Source: Planctomycetaceae bacterium (GTDB taxonomy: Bacteria; Planctomycetota; Phycisphaerae; Phycisphaerales; SM1A02). From it: a stretch of DNA of 64,000 nucleotides. Made by a program: the position numbers and the translations under genes. Positions 1 to 12,089 of this stretch are shown one piece after another (positions within the stretch are counted from its first letter, which is position 1; the number at the start of each line of letters is the position of its first letter). The notes under the pieces are model-generated. The model saw only the letters and a list, made by a program, of their open reading frames with translations. It was not told where the DNA came from and did not search any database. The stretch is taken from contig NYWD01000038.1 in NCBI GenBank assembly GCA_002684855.1, positions 1-64,000 on the forward strand, in the 5' to 3' direction.

Positions 1-21
1 GGCGGCGTGACGGACTCCCGT

Positions 22-3997
<3,976 letters not shown>

Positions 3998-4360
3998 GGT
4001 GTAATCCCGGGAAGTGGTTGAAGTGGGGTACGCGGTCACGTCGGCGGCCTCGGTCGCCGGTCTGGGTTCATCGTCAAAACGGCGGTCGAGGACCACTTCT
4101 ATGCGTTCGGAGACCCAATATTCGGGATTCGATCGTGAAGGCGGTTCGCGACGAGGTGCTCGAGGACGCGCCGTCCCCGCGGAATCGCGTTTCGTCATGG
4201 GTCGGCACGGCACGAGAATCGCCCTTATCGCACCGTACGGCGGGATTTTGTTGCCGGCTTCGGCCGAAAAAACCGACCTTGAGATGAGCGGGGTGATAAA
4301 GTTGACGATTCGGCGACATCCATCCCGAACTCCCCTTGTCCGCCTTTTCAGGAGCCCCTC
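3998..4360. other. Divergent intergenic region, 363 nt
   Basis: This region lies between the UDP-sugar dehydrogenase (minus) and the acyl-CoA dehydrogenase (plus). If the dehydrogenase really starts at the ATG at 4198, more than half of it is coding. The right part (about 4200-4340) is visibly richer in A and T than the genes around it and probably holds both promoters. A TTGACG at 4302-4307 looks like a -35 box, but I see no convincing -10 partner. No small gene or RNA is evident. Confidence 0.4.
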
Positions 4361-5602
4361 GTGAATCACGTCGACACCATCGCCGCCCCCGGATCCGGGA
4401 TCTCCACCAACCCGCCCACGGCGACCCCGGAGGAGTGCGCCCAGCTCGCCGCCGATGTCGAGGCGTACTGCCAGGAGATCCGACCCCTCGAGGAGATCGC
4501 CTACCTCGAGCACGAGCCCAATCCCGCGATCGCGGAGCTCGCGAAGAAGTACAACATGCTCGGGATGTCGATGCCGAAGAAGTACGGCGGACGGGCGGTC
4601 GACAGCCTCACCTACGCCCGGGCCCTGATCAGGATCAACCGGGAGGGAACCGGCGTCCGGACCTTCTTCTCGGGCCACACCTCGATCGGCCAGTACCCCA
4701 TCCTGAAGTACGGCACGGAGGAGCAGAAGGACCGGTACCTCCCCGCGTCCTGCCGCGGAGAATGCACCCTCGCGTTCGGGCTCACCGAGCCCGACGCCGG
4801 CTCGAACCCGCTCGAGGGGACCTGCACCTGGCGCCGGGAGGGCGACAAGTTCATCCTCAACGGGGTGAAGTACCTGATCTCGAACGGATCGATCGCCGAC
4901 GCGGTGCTCGTGTTCGCCTTCCCCGAGGGTTCGACCGGTTCCGAGCGACGGATGAGTGCCTTCATCGTCGACACCGCCGGCGACACGTTCGAGGCCGAGG
5001 CGCTCCACGCCAAGCCCGGCATGTACACCTCCGACACCGCGATGTTCGAGATGACCGAGCACCCGATCAGCGGCGACAACATGCTCGGCGAGGAAGGCAA
5101 CGGCTTCCGGATCGCGATGCACACGCTCGTGTCCGGTCGTCTCTCGGTGGCCTCCGGCTGCCTCGGCACCATCGAGGACTGTCTCGAGGAGTGCCTCCGG
5201 TACGCCCGGGAGCGTGAACAGCACGGGAAGCCCATCGGCAAGCACCAGCTCGTGCAGCAGCACATCGCCCGCATCGAGATGATGCGTTCCACCGCCGACG
5301 CCCTCATCGAGCGCGCCGCCATCGCGAAGGACAAGTCCGACGCGGCCCCCGGGGACAAGGAGGAGCTCGCGCGGGCGGACTTCGCCATCGCGGAGGCCAA
5401 GTACTGGGCGAGCAACGCCGCGTGGGAAGCGGTCGACCGGGCCGTCCAGATCTTCGGTGGCCGCGGATGGAGCGAGCTCTATCGCCCGTTCCGACACCTC
5501 CAGGACGTCCGCGTCTGCCGGATCTACGAGGGCACCGACGAGATCATGCAGCTCAAGATCGCCAGCTCGCTGCTCGGCAAGGAATTCGCGGCCTTCGGCT
5601 GA
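4361..5602 (+). CDS. Acyl-CoA dehydrogenase family protein
   Basis: FAD-dependent alpha,beta-dehydrogenation of an acyl-CoA, cytoplasmic. The 413-residue protein has the standard three-part fold. The helical N-domain is followed by the FAD/substrate segment LAFGLTEPDAGSN near residue 140. The C-terminal domain contains QIFGGRGWSE and ends with RIYEGTDEIMQ, where the Glu near residue 390 is the usual catalytic base. The chain-length preference is unknown. The start is GTG at 4361 with AGGAG seven bases upstream, one of the few clear Shine-Dalgarno sites here. A strong terminator follows at 5633-5668, so it looks like a single-gene unit. Confidence 0.9.
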   Translation: MNHVDTIAAPGSGISTNPPTATPEECAQLAADVEAYCQEIRPLEEIAYLEHEPNPAIAELAKKYNMLGMSMPKKYGGRAVDSLTYARALIRINREGTGVRTFFSGHTSIGQYPILKYGTEEQKDRYLPASCRGECTLAFGLTEPDAGSNPLEGTCTWRREGDKFILNGVKYLISNGSIADAVLVFAFPEGSTGSERRMSAFIVDTAGDTFEAEALHAKPGMYTSDTAMFEMTEHPISGDNMLGEEGNGFRIAMHTLVSGRLSVASGCLGTIEDCLEECLRYAREREQHGKPIGKHQLVQQHIARIEMMRSTADALIERAAIAKDKSDAAPGDKEELARADFAIAEAKYWASNAAWEAVDRAVQIFGGRGWSELYRPFRHLQDVRVCRIYEGTDEIMQLKIASSLLGKEFAAFG

Positions 5603-5632
5603 TCGGGCCCGATTCCAGCGACATGGATCGAC

Positions 5633-5668
5633 GACGGCCTCGCCTCGCGGCGGGGCCGTCCGTCTTTT
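5633..5668 (+). terminator. Rho-independent terminator after acyl-CoA dehydrogenase
   Basis: The arms GACGGCCTCGCC (5633-5644) and GGCGGGGCCGTC (5649-5660) form a 12-bp stem with one U-G pair and a TCGC loop. A run of four T follows at 5665-5668. It lies 30 nt after the stop and before a convergent gene. Confidence 0.75.
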
Positions 5669-5747
5669 CCAGCGTTCGCCGTGCGGACGGTGGGATCCCG
5701 CCGGTCGTCGGCGGGCGACGCCGCAGGAGATCGGTGACCCGGTCCGC

Positions 5748-6224
5748 TCAGTCGTTTCCGGCGTCTTCGGTCTCGATGGCCGCCCGCATCGCCTCGAAGC
5801 CCTGCTTGATGACCTGGTCGGCGGCCGACCGGATGATCGTCGTGCCCAGCGCGGCGACGAGACCGGACATCTTCATGATCTCCGCCTCCCATGCGAGGCT
5901 GGTGCTCTCGCCGTCCTCGTGCGGAGAGAGATCCATCGTCGATTTCACGCTGAACGCGGTACCGATGCCCTTCGCGTGGACGTCGATGATCACGCGTTCG
6001 TGCGGGACGTGCTCGACGAGGGTGAAGTCCTGCTTCAGGTTCGTCCGTATGAAGCTGAACCCGGGTCTCACCGTGGTCTTCACGGTGGCGTCGCTGGTGC
6101 GTTCGCTCTTGACGAGGCCGGGGACGATCTTCACGAGTTCCTCGAGGTTCACGAGGAACTCGTGCACCCTGCGGGGTGACGCCTTGAGGATCTCGATGCC
6201 GGAGAATGGTTCGTGCGTGCTCAT
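5748..6224 (-). CDS. SRPBCC (CoxG-like) family protein
   Basis: A 158-residue single-domain protein. The pattern fits the START/Bet v1-like (SRPBCC) fold and, within it, CoxG-like carbon monoxide dehydrogenase subunit G relatives. The N-terminal FSGIEILKASPRRVHEFL is the usual first strand and helix with bound-state wording (VHEFLVNLEELVKIVPGL). The C-terminal long helix ends the protein. Such proteins bind hydrophobic ligands or act as membrane-recruitment factors, and the ligand here is unknown. There is no signal peptide. The TATGAT at 6239-6234 would put the transcription start about three bases from the ATG. Confidence 0.7.
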   Translation of the reverse strand: MSTHEPFSGIEILKASPRRVHEFLVNLEELVKIVPGLVKSERTSDATVKTTVRPGFSFIRTNLKQDFTLVEHVPHERVIIDVHAKGIGTAFSVKSTMDLSPHEDGESTSLAWEAEIMKMSGLVAALGTTIIRSAADQVIKQGFEAMRAAIETEDAGND

Positions 6225-6266
6225 GGGAGACCGATCATACGCGAATGGACGACGGAGCCGTTCGGT

Positions 6267-6881
6267 TCACGAGTCCCCGGGGGCGGTCGGGCTGGTGGGT
6301 GACGGGGCCGTGCCGGCGGTCCGGAGTCCATTCGCGACCTCCAGGAGCTCGAGCAGGCGCTTCGGGGAGTACCCCTGATCCCAGAACCATCGAATCCGGC
6401 CGCGTTCGTCGAGCAGCAGGATCCGGCCGTTGCCGCCGTCTTCGGTCCCGGTGAGCGCCTGGACGCGTTCCGCGTCGTCGCCGTACAGGGTGACCACGGC
6501 GTTCCAGTCCTCGGCGGGGATCCCCGCACGCATCCCGTCGTCGATCGTGCCGCGGAGGAAGGTCGACGGAAACCAGCCGACGATCGCGGGCACCTCGATC
6601 ACGCGAATGTCCGCCTCGGCCTGGACGAAGCCGAGGGTCCATCGGTCGAGGTCGAACTGGGTGCGCTGGAGATAACCGACCATCAGGATCGCCGGCTCGC
6701 CCGAGACCGCGGCGGGAAGTTCGACCTGCCGGCCCTCGAGCGATTCGCCACGAACCGGCGGGAACGCGTCGCCCGTCGGATCGCGATTGGGGATCGGACT
6801 CGAGCAGCTGGTGAGCGACGCCGTCACCCCGCCGACCGCGAGGGCGATGCCGAACAGCACGATTCTTCTTCGAGACGACAT
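6267..6881 (-). CDS. Lipoprotein with thioredoxin-like, ATP10-like domain
   Basis: The 204-residue protein starts at the ATG at 6881, where MSSRRR precedes a hydrophobic stretch and a lipobox ending at Cys26 (SLTSC). Residues 50-190 read like a thioredoxin-fold domain without the CxxC pair: ILMVGYLQRTQFDLDRWT, then VIEVPAIVGWFP, GTIDDGMRAGIP and a C-terminal strand RIRWFWDQGYS. The wording recalls the ATP10 family (assembly factor of mitochondrial ATP synthase) and related bacterial hypothetical proteins. That link is my inference. The gene is divergent from the TPR lipoprotein at 6991. An SD-like GGAG lies upstream. Confidence 0.6.
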   Translation of the reverse strand: MSSRRRIVLFGIALAVGGVTASLTSCSSPIPNRDPTGDAFPPVRGESLEGRQVELPAAVSGEPAILMVGYLQRTQFDLDRWTLGFVQAEADIRVIEVPAIVGWFPSTFLRGTIDDGMRAGIPAEDWNAVVTLYGDDAERVQALTGTEDGGNGRILLLDERGRIRWFWDQGYSPKRLLELLEVANGLRTAGTAPSPTSPTAPGDS

Positions 6882-6990
6882 GGACGGGGCTCCTCGGCGG
6901 CGGTCGGGGATCGAAGTCCGGCGCCGGCCGTCGTACCATAGGCGAGCGACCCGTCTCGAGCCGGGGTCGCGACCGGAGACCGATTCCGTG

Positions 6991-8472
6991 ATGGGTAACG
7001 CTTCCTTAAAGATCGCCCGATCCGTGTGTTCCCGGCGTGCCGGAACGGTCCTTGCGTCGACGATCATCGTCGCCGCCGCGACGATGGTGGCGGGTTGCGG
7101 CGGTGACGGGACCTCCGAGTCGGTCGAAGCGCGTCCGTCGCTCCCCACGCCGAGCGATCTGGAGGGCTACGACGCCGGGGTCCGCATGGAGGTGATCGCG
7201 GCGCTGCAGCGGCTCGAAGCGGCGGAGACGGATCCCGTCGCCTGGTCTCGTCTCGGGGATCTCTACCTCGCCCACGACCGTCCGGCCCTCGCGATCGAGT
7301 GTTACGACGCGAGCCTCCTGCTCGAGCCGGACGGCGTCAGGCCGCGATATCTGCGGGCCTGGGCGCACCACGACCAGGGGGCGCTCGACGAGGCGCGAGC
7401 CGACATCGAGCGGGTGATCGAACTCGATCCCGGGGCCACGCATCCGAAGTGGCGTGCGGCCGGGTGGCTGGTCGAGGCGGGGGAGCTCGAGGCGGCGGCG
7501 ACGCTCGCGGAGGCGTCGATCACGCCGCCCGACGTCGACCTGAACGGCGTGCGGATGCTGGCCTCCATCCGGCTCGACCAGGGGCGACCGGAGGACTGCG
7601 TGGAGCTGCTCGAACCCCTGGTCCGGAGTCGCCCGAAGGATCGTGGTTCCCACTACGTTCTCGGCCGCGCGAAGCAGATGCTCGGCCGGACGGAGGAGGC
7701 TGCGCGGCATCTTCGTCTCGCCGGCGACGCACGTTCGACCTTCGGTGATCCCTGGCTCAATGAAGTGATGGCCCGGAGGGCCGATCTCGCGGCCCGGCTC
7801 ATCACGGTCCAGCAGAGATCGAACGAGGATCGTCACGACGAGGCGATGGACCTGCTCCGATCGCTGTCGGAGATGTACGGCCCGCGCCGGGAGATCCGAT
7901 ACGCGGAACTCGTCGTGCTGGCGAACCGCGGGGACCACGCAGGACTGCTCGAGGCGGTTCCGGCGCTCGTCGAGGACGAGCCGGCCTGGGCGCTGCCGCG
8001 ATTCCGGGAGGCGCAGTCCGCGCTGGCGGTCGCCCGTGCCGTCGTCCCACCGGACGTCGAGGGCGTGTCGCGGGCGGTCGACGCGGCGGAGACTGGAATC
8101 GCACTCGCCCCGGGAGCGGTCGAAGGGCACGAGCTGCTCGGCGAGGCGCTGGGGACCGGAGGACGCTGGTTCGAGGCCGCCGAGGCCTACCGACGTTGCG
8201 TCGACATCGCGCCGTTCGTGGCGCGGCATCACGTCCAGCTCGCCGATGCGCTGGCGCGATCGGGCGATCCGATGGCCGCGGTGACCGTGGTCGACGCGAT
8301 GGACCGCGACTTCGGTCGATCGGTGGATGCCGCCCTCGTCCGGGCCCGGGCGTTCGTCCTGTTCGGTCGGATCGACGAGGCACGGGCGATTCTCGAACAG
8401 TGCCGGCGCGCGCTGCCCGGACATCCGGGGATCCCGCGGACCGATGCCGCGATCCGGAGGGGACGTCCTTGA
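6991..8472 (+). CDS. TPR-repeat lipoprotein
   Basis: 493 residues. A lipoprotein signal peptide with lipobox MVAGC gives a mature N-terminus at Cys36. The rest is a run of about ten helical tetratricopeptide repeats, for example AWSRLGDLYLAHDRPALAIE near residue 80 and VEGHELLGEALGTGGRWFEA near 375. It probably acts as a membrane-anchored scaffold. The next gene begins within its stop codon (TTGA at 8469-8472), so the two are translated together. TPR proteins paired with FG-GAP/ASPIC-UnbV proteins are a recurring arrangement, which suggests a joint but unknown periplasmic or surface role. Confidence 0.75.
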   Translation: MGNASLKIARSVCSRRAGTVLASTIIVAAATMVAGCGGDGTSESVEARPSLPTPSDLEGYDAGVRMEVIAALQRLEAAETDPVAWSRLGDLYLAHDRPALAIECYDASLLLEPDGVRPRYLRAWAHHDQGALDEARADIERVIELDPGATHPKWRAAGWLVEAGELEAAATLAEASITPPDVDLNGVRMLASIRLDQGRPEDCVELLEPLVRSRPKDRGSHYVLGRAKQMLGRTEEAARHLRLAGDARSTFGDPWLNEVMARRADLAARLITVQQRSNEDRHDEAMDLLRSLSEMYGPRREIRYAELVVLANRGDHAGLLEAVPALVEDEPAWALPRFREAQSALAVARAVVPPDVEGVSRAVDAAETGIALAPGAVEGHELLGEALGTGGRWFEAAEAYRRCVDIAPFVARHHVQLADALARSGDPMAAVTVVDAMDRDFGRSVDAALVRARAFVLFGRIDEARAILEQCRRALPGHPGIPRTDAAIRRGRP

Positions 8473-10196
8473 GGTCCTGGAGATACATCGGCCCGGCGTT
8501 GGCGGGATGTGCGACGGCCCTGTCCGGTCTCGCGGGATGCGGCGACTCCGGGCCGGTCGCGCCGGCGACCGAGGCGGGCGTCTCCGACGAGCCCCTCGAC
8601 GCCGAGGCGACCGCCGATCCGGCCTGGTTCCGCGAATCCGCGGCGCCGCGGGGACTGGACTTCCGGTTGGAGGCCCGATTGGCCGAGACACCCCGCCTGC
8701 CCGAGATCGTGCCCGGCGGCGGGGCGGCGCTGGACTTCGACGACGACGGCTGGTTGGACCTCTATCTGCTGCAGGCCACGGGCGCAGGAGGAAACCGTCT
8801 CTTCCGGAATCTGGGGGAGGGCCGGTTCGTGGACGTGACCGAGGGGAGCGGGCTCGCGGACGGAGGATTCGGGATGGGGGTCGCGACGGACGACTACGAC
8901 GGGGACGGGGACGTCGATCTCTTCGTGGCGAACTTCGGCGCCGACCGGCTCTTTCGCAACGACGGCGATGGACGGTTCGTCGACGTCACCGACGAGGCGG
9001 GCGTCGGTCATCCGGGTTTCGGGGCCAGCGCGGCCTTCTTCGACGCGGACGGCGACGGCGATCCCGACCTCTACGTCACGAACTACGTCGACTGGTCCGA
9101 CGCGACCGAACTCGAATGCCGCAATCGCACCGGGCGGCTCGACTACTGTCCGCCGGCTCGCTACGACGCGCCGACGGCGGATGTGTTCTATCGGAACGAC
9201 GGGGATGGGACGTTCACCGACGTGTCCGAGGAGAGCGGCATCGCCTCGGCGCTCGGAACCGGGCTCGGGGTGGTCGCGGTCGACTTCGACGGGGACGGCC
9301 GACGCGACGTCTTCGTGGCCAACGACGGCATGCCGGATCATCTCTGGGTCAACCAGGGCGATCTCCGGTTCAGTGAGCAGGCGATGCAGCGCGGCTGTGA
9401 TCGTGATCTCAGCGGCGTCGCCAAGGCCGGCATGGGCGTGTCCTCCGAGGACGTCGATGACGACGGTGATCCCGATCTCATCGTGTGCAATCTCGGTGGG
9501 GAGTCGGATTCGTTCTATCTGAACGACGGAGGACGGTTCCTCGATGCGACGAACCGGTCGGGGCTCGGATCGGCGAGCCGGCACTTCACCCGATTCGGAC
9601 TTGGATTCGTCGACTTCGACAACGATGGAATCCTCGATCTCTACGCGGCGAACGGTCGCGTCGGCGCGAGCGACGATCCAGACGCCACGGATCCCTACGC
9701 GGAGCCGGATCTCCTCCTTCGAGGTGACGGCAGGCGGTACCTGCCGGTGCGTCCGGCGGGTGGGACCGATCCGACGCCCGAGCGGACCAGCCGTGGAGCG
9801 ATCTTCGGTGATTTCGACAACGACGGCGGGCAGGACGTGGTGGTGCTCGATCTGGGTGGACCGGTGCGATTCCTCAGGAACGTCATGCCGACCCGGGGTG
9901 GATGGCTGACGGTCGACGTCCGGGACGAGGCGGGGGCGCCGGCGATCGGCGCAGAGGTCCGGGCCGAGATCGACGGCCGGACGGTCACGAGACGCATCCG
10001 GACCGATTCGAGCTATCTGACCGCCCAGGACCCACGGGCGCACTTCGGCCTCGGTGGACTCGATTCCATCCCGTCGCTGGAGATCACCTGGCCCGACGGC
10101 TCCACGCGGATCCTCCGGGACGTCGAGGCGGACCGGATCCTCCGTGTCGATGCGGGGGATCGCGGAGACGAATCGGCCTCCGCCGGCGTTCGTTAG
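8469..10196 (+). CDS. FG-GAP repeat lipoprotein with C-terminal ASPIC/UnbV domain (CRTAC1-like)
   Basis: 575 residues starting at TTG 8469, overlapping the previous stop by TTGA. A short signal peptide has lipobox LAGC at Cys24. Seven FG-GAP-like repeats with Asp-rich calcium loops follow, such as DYDGDGDVDLFVANFG, DADGDGDPDLYVTNY, DFDGDGRRDVFVANDG and DFDNDGGQDVVVLDLGG. Together they would form a seven-bladed propeller. The last 90 residues (GWLTVDVRDEAGAPAIGAEV to the end) are an ASPIC/UnbV domain. It is likely outer-surface or periplasmic and calcium-binding, with unknown partners. The stop is TAG, which shows that TAG serves as a stop in this genome. That same TAG is part of the likely -10 box of hslV. 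Confidence 0.85.
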   Translation: MRSWRYIGPALAGCATALSGLAGCGDSGPVAPATEAGVSDEPLDAEATADPAWFRESAAPRGLDFRLEARLAETPRLPEIVPGGGAALDFDDDGWLDLYLLQATGAGGNRLFRNLGEGRFVDVTEGSGLADGGFGMGVATDDYDGDGDVDLFVANFGADRLFRNDGDGRFVDVTDEAGVGHPGFGASAAFFDADGDGDPDLYVTNYVDWSDATELECRNRTGRLDYCPPARYDAPTADVFYRNDGDGTFTDVSEESGIASALGTGLGVVAVDFDGDGRRDVFVANDGMPDHLWVNQGDLRFSEQAMQRGCDRDLSGVAKAGMGVSSEDVDDDGDPDLIVCNLGGESDSFYLNDGGRFLDATNRSGLGSASRHFTRFGLGFVDFDNDGILDLYAANGRVGASDDPDATDPYAEPDLLLRGDGRRYLPVRPAGGTDPTPERTSRGAIFGDFDNDGGQDVVVLDLGGPVRFLRNVMPTRGGWLTVDVRDEAGAPAIGAEVRAEIDGRTVTRRIRTDSSYLTAQDPRAHFGLGGLDSIPSLEITWPDGSTRILRDVEADRILRVDAGDRGDESASAGVR

Positions 10197-10199
10197 GCT
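10194..10199 (+). promoter_or_regulatory. -10 box of leaderless hslV transcript
   Basis: TAGGCT ends 7 bases before the A of the hslV ATG (six bases between), the place of a -10 box if transcription starts at the ATG. It overlaps the stop codon of the preceding gene. hslV has no Shine-Dalgarno site. I see no clear -35 box. Confidence 0.5.
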
Positions 10200-10205
10200 G
10201 GCGTC

Positions 10206-10769
10206 ATGTCAACGCCGAAGATCCACGCCACGACCATTCTCTGCGTCCGCGACGATCGCGGTGTCGCCATCGCCGGCGACGGCCAGGTGACGCTGGGCGA
10301 CGTCGTCGCGAAGTCCTCCGCCTGCAAGATCCGTCGACTCCCGGAGGTGGGGGCGGATCGGCGCGGGGTGCTGGCCGGTTTCGCAGGCGGTGCCGCGGAC
10401 GCCTTCGCCCTGCTGGAACGATTCGAGGCGAGGTTGAAGGGATCGCCCGTGAATCTCCTGAAGGCGGCGGCGGAACTCGCCCGTGACTGGAGAACGGATC
10501 GCGCGCTGCGACGTCTCGAGGCGATGATGATCGTCGCGGATCTCGAACGCACGCTCGTGGTGAGCGGGCAGGGGGATCTCATCGAACCCGACGACGGGGT
10601 GGCCGCGATCGGATCCGGCGGGAATCACGCCCTCGCGGCCGCCCGTGCGCTTCGACGATGCACGGAACTCCCGCCGGCCGAGGTCTGCCGTTCCTCGATG
10701 GCGATCGCGGGCGAACTGTGCATCTACACGAACGACGAGATCTCACTCGAGGAGATCGTCTTCGCCTGA
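10206..10769 (+). CDS. hslV: ATP-dependent protease, proteolytic subunit HslV
   Basis: Threonine peptidase of the HslUV (ClpQY) complex, cytoplasmic. 187 residues. After a short propeptide (MSTPKIHA) the mature N-terminal threonine begins TTILCVR, like the longer N-terminal form seen in many non-enterobacterial Hsl[43 protein letters not shown] and [15 protein letters not shown] are all diagnostic, as is the C-terminal [12 protein letters not shown]. The unfoldase HslU is not next to it and not elsewhere in the window, which is unusual. The 3' end overlaps the convergent BFD-like gene by 27 bp. Confidence 0.95.
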   Translation: MSTPKIHATTILCVRDDRGVAIAGDGQVTLGDVVAKSSACKIRRLPEVGADRRGVLAGFAGGAADAFALLERFEARLKGSPVNLLKAAAELARDWRTDRALRRLEAMMIVADLERTLVVSGQGDLIEPDDGVAAIGSGGNHALAAARALRRCTELPPAEVCRSSMAIAGELCIYTNDEISLEEIVFA

Positions 10770-11045
10770 CTCGGCCGTCTTCGGCTCGGGCCGGCCGCCC
10801 GACCGGCGGTACTCCGCGCGATTGGCGGCATAGGACGCCGGCGAGATCGGAAGGTCGATCGGCTCGCCCTCCCGCTTCAGCGAGTGGAGCTTCTGCAGGA
10901 ACGGGACGCACCACTGGCAGCCGGTGCCGGCGCCGAGACAGTCGGCGAGGCGGCTCGCCACCGGAGGATCCTCGCGATTCAGGAAGGTGCGGACCTTTCG
11001 AAGGCTCACGCGAAAGCAGAGGCAGACGTGATCGTCGGGATCCAT
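10743..11045 (-). CDS. BFD-like [2Fe-2S]-binding domain protein
   Basis: A 100-residue protein. Residues 8-46 match the bacterioferritin-associated ferredoxin fold: VCLCF at the start (Cys8, Cys10) and GAGTGCQWC (Cys43, Cys46). The four cysteines in the C-x-C ... C-x2-C spacing would bind a [2Fe-2S] cluster. An extra Cys36 is present. The C-terminal third is charged and probably disordered. Possible roles are iron release from bacterioferritin or a small redox regulator. No bacterioferritin gene is nearby. It is convergent with and overlaps hslV. Confidence 0.75.
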   Translation of the reverse strand: MDPDDHVCLCFRVSLRKVRTFLNREDPPVASRLADCLGAGTGCQWCVPFLQKLHSLKREGEPIDLPISPASYAANRAEYRRSGGRPEPKTAESGEDDLLE

Positions 11046-11081
11046 GTTCGCTCCGGGGAATGAGCCGCGTGTCCGCGTGAA

Positions 11082-11876
11082 TCAGGGCTTCGTCGCCGGC
11101 GGATCCTCGGTCGTCCGGATCCTCGACGAGAGTCCCTGGAAATCGAAGCGCCAGGTGAGCTCGGCCATCGTCCCGATGAAGGGCGGATTGTCGAACGGGC
11201 CGGGGCTGAAACGGGTTTCGTCGAACCGGATCGCGGGAATGAAGACGCCGCCGAGCAGCAGGGTGGGATCCTCGTCGCCGGCCCGGGGACGTCGGGCCCG
11301 TTCGATGGCTCGATTCGGCACGACGATCTCGAAGGTGCCACCGACGGGTTCGTCTCGATCGACGTCCCATGGCTGGAAGGTGACGAACTGATCGATGGAG
11401 GACTTCGGCCGGAGATCGACGATCCGGACCGGCCAGTCCACCCGGCTGCGGAAGGCGCGATTCGTGGAGGCGATCCACTTCTTCAGCCAGCGGACGTATC
11501 GAACTCCGTCCGCCTCGCTCGTCTTCGCGGTGGGCAGCGGCTCGGGTGCCGTCGCGACCGCGGTGGCGTACGCCTGGCGGATCGCCTCGATGCGTCCCGC
11601 CGGACTGGCCTTCGCGGGTGGCGCGACCTTCGAAGCGGTGACGGGCGTCGATGCGGATCCGGTCGCCGCCGCCGTGGCCAGCGACTTCTCGAGTTCCGCG
11701 ATGCGGGCGAGTGCCGCGGCCAGCGCGGTCTCGAGGTCGATCACCCGGGCCTGCAGCCGTTCGTTCTCCCGGGCGAGATCCCCGTCCGTGTTCTGGGCGA
11801 AGGTCGCGGGGGTCGCGACGCCGCAGAGAAGCGACGCGAAGCCGACGGCGAGGATGGGGCGGATCGAGAGATGCAT
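11082..11876 (-). CDS. Secreted coiled-coil protein, function unknown
   Basis: 264 residues. The signal peptide ends near TFA-Q (residue 27). A heptad-rich coiled coil at about residues 33-70 (LARENERLQARVIDLETAL) and an Ala/Pro/Thr linker follow. The C-terminal domain (about 95-264) has VRYVRWLKKWIASTNRAF and several beta segments such as VTFQPWDVDRDEPVGGTFEIV. I do not recognise that domain. Upstream is AGGAG at a good distance from the ATG. It is divergent from the 12-kb operon that starts at 12090. Confidence 0.6.
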   Translation of the reverse strand: MHLSIRPILAVGFASLLCGVATPATFAQNTDGDLARENERLQARVIDLETALAAALARIAELEKSLATAAATGSASTPVTASKVAPPAKASPAGRIEAIRQAYATAVATAPEPLPTAKTSEADGVRYVRWLKKWIASTNRAFRSRVDWPVRIVDLRPKSSIDQFVTFQPWDVDRDEPVGGTFEIVVPNRAIERARRPRAGDEDPTLLLGGVFIPAIRFDETRFSPGPFDNPPFIGTMAELTWRFDFQGLSSRIRTTEDPPATKP

Positions 11877-12089
11877 GGGGGTCTCCTGGCGGCGAAATCG
11901 TGGTTCGGGCGATCTTCGTCCGATACGTCGGAACGAGCCGCCGGTTTGAGAATCGACCGGATTCCCCTCCTGACTTCAGGGGGCGGGCACGCGCGGGTCG
12001 GGATCGCGGTCTTCTGGTGGACCTTCGAGGGTGCTATCCTTGAAACGGCCCGAAATCCGAACGACCAGTCTCCGAGGGAATCATCGCCG

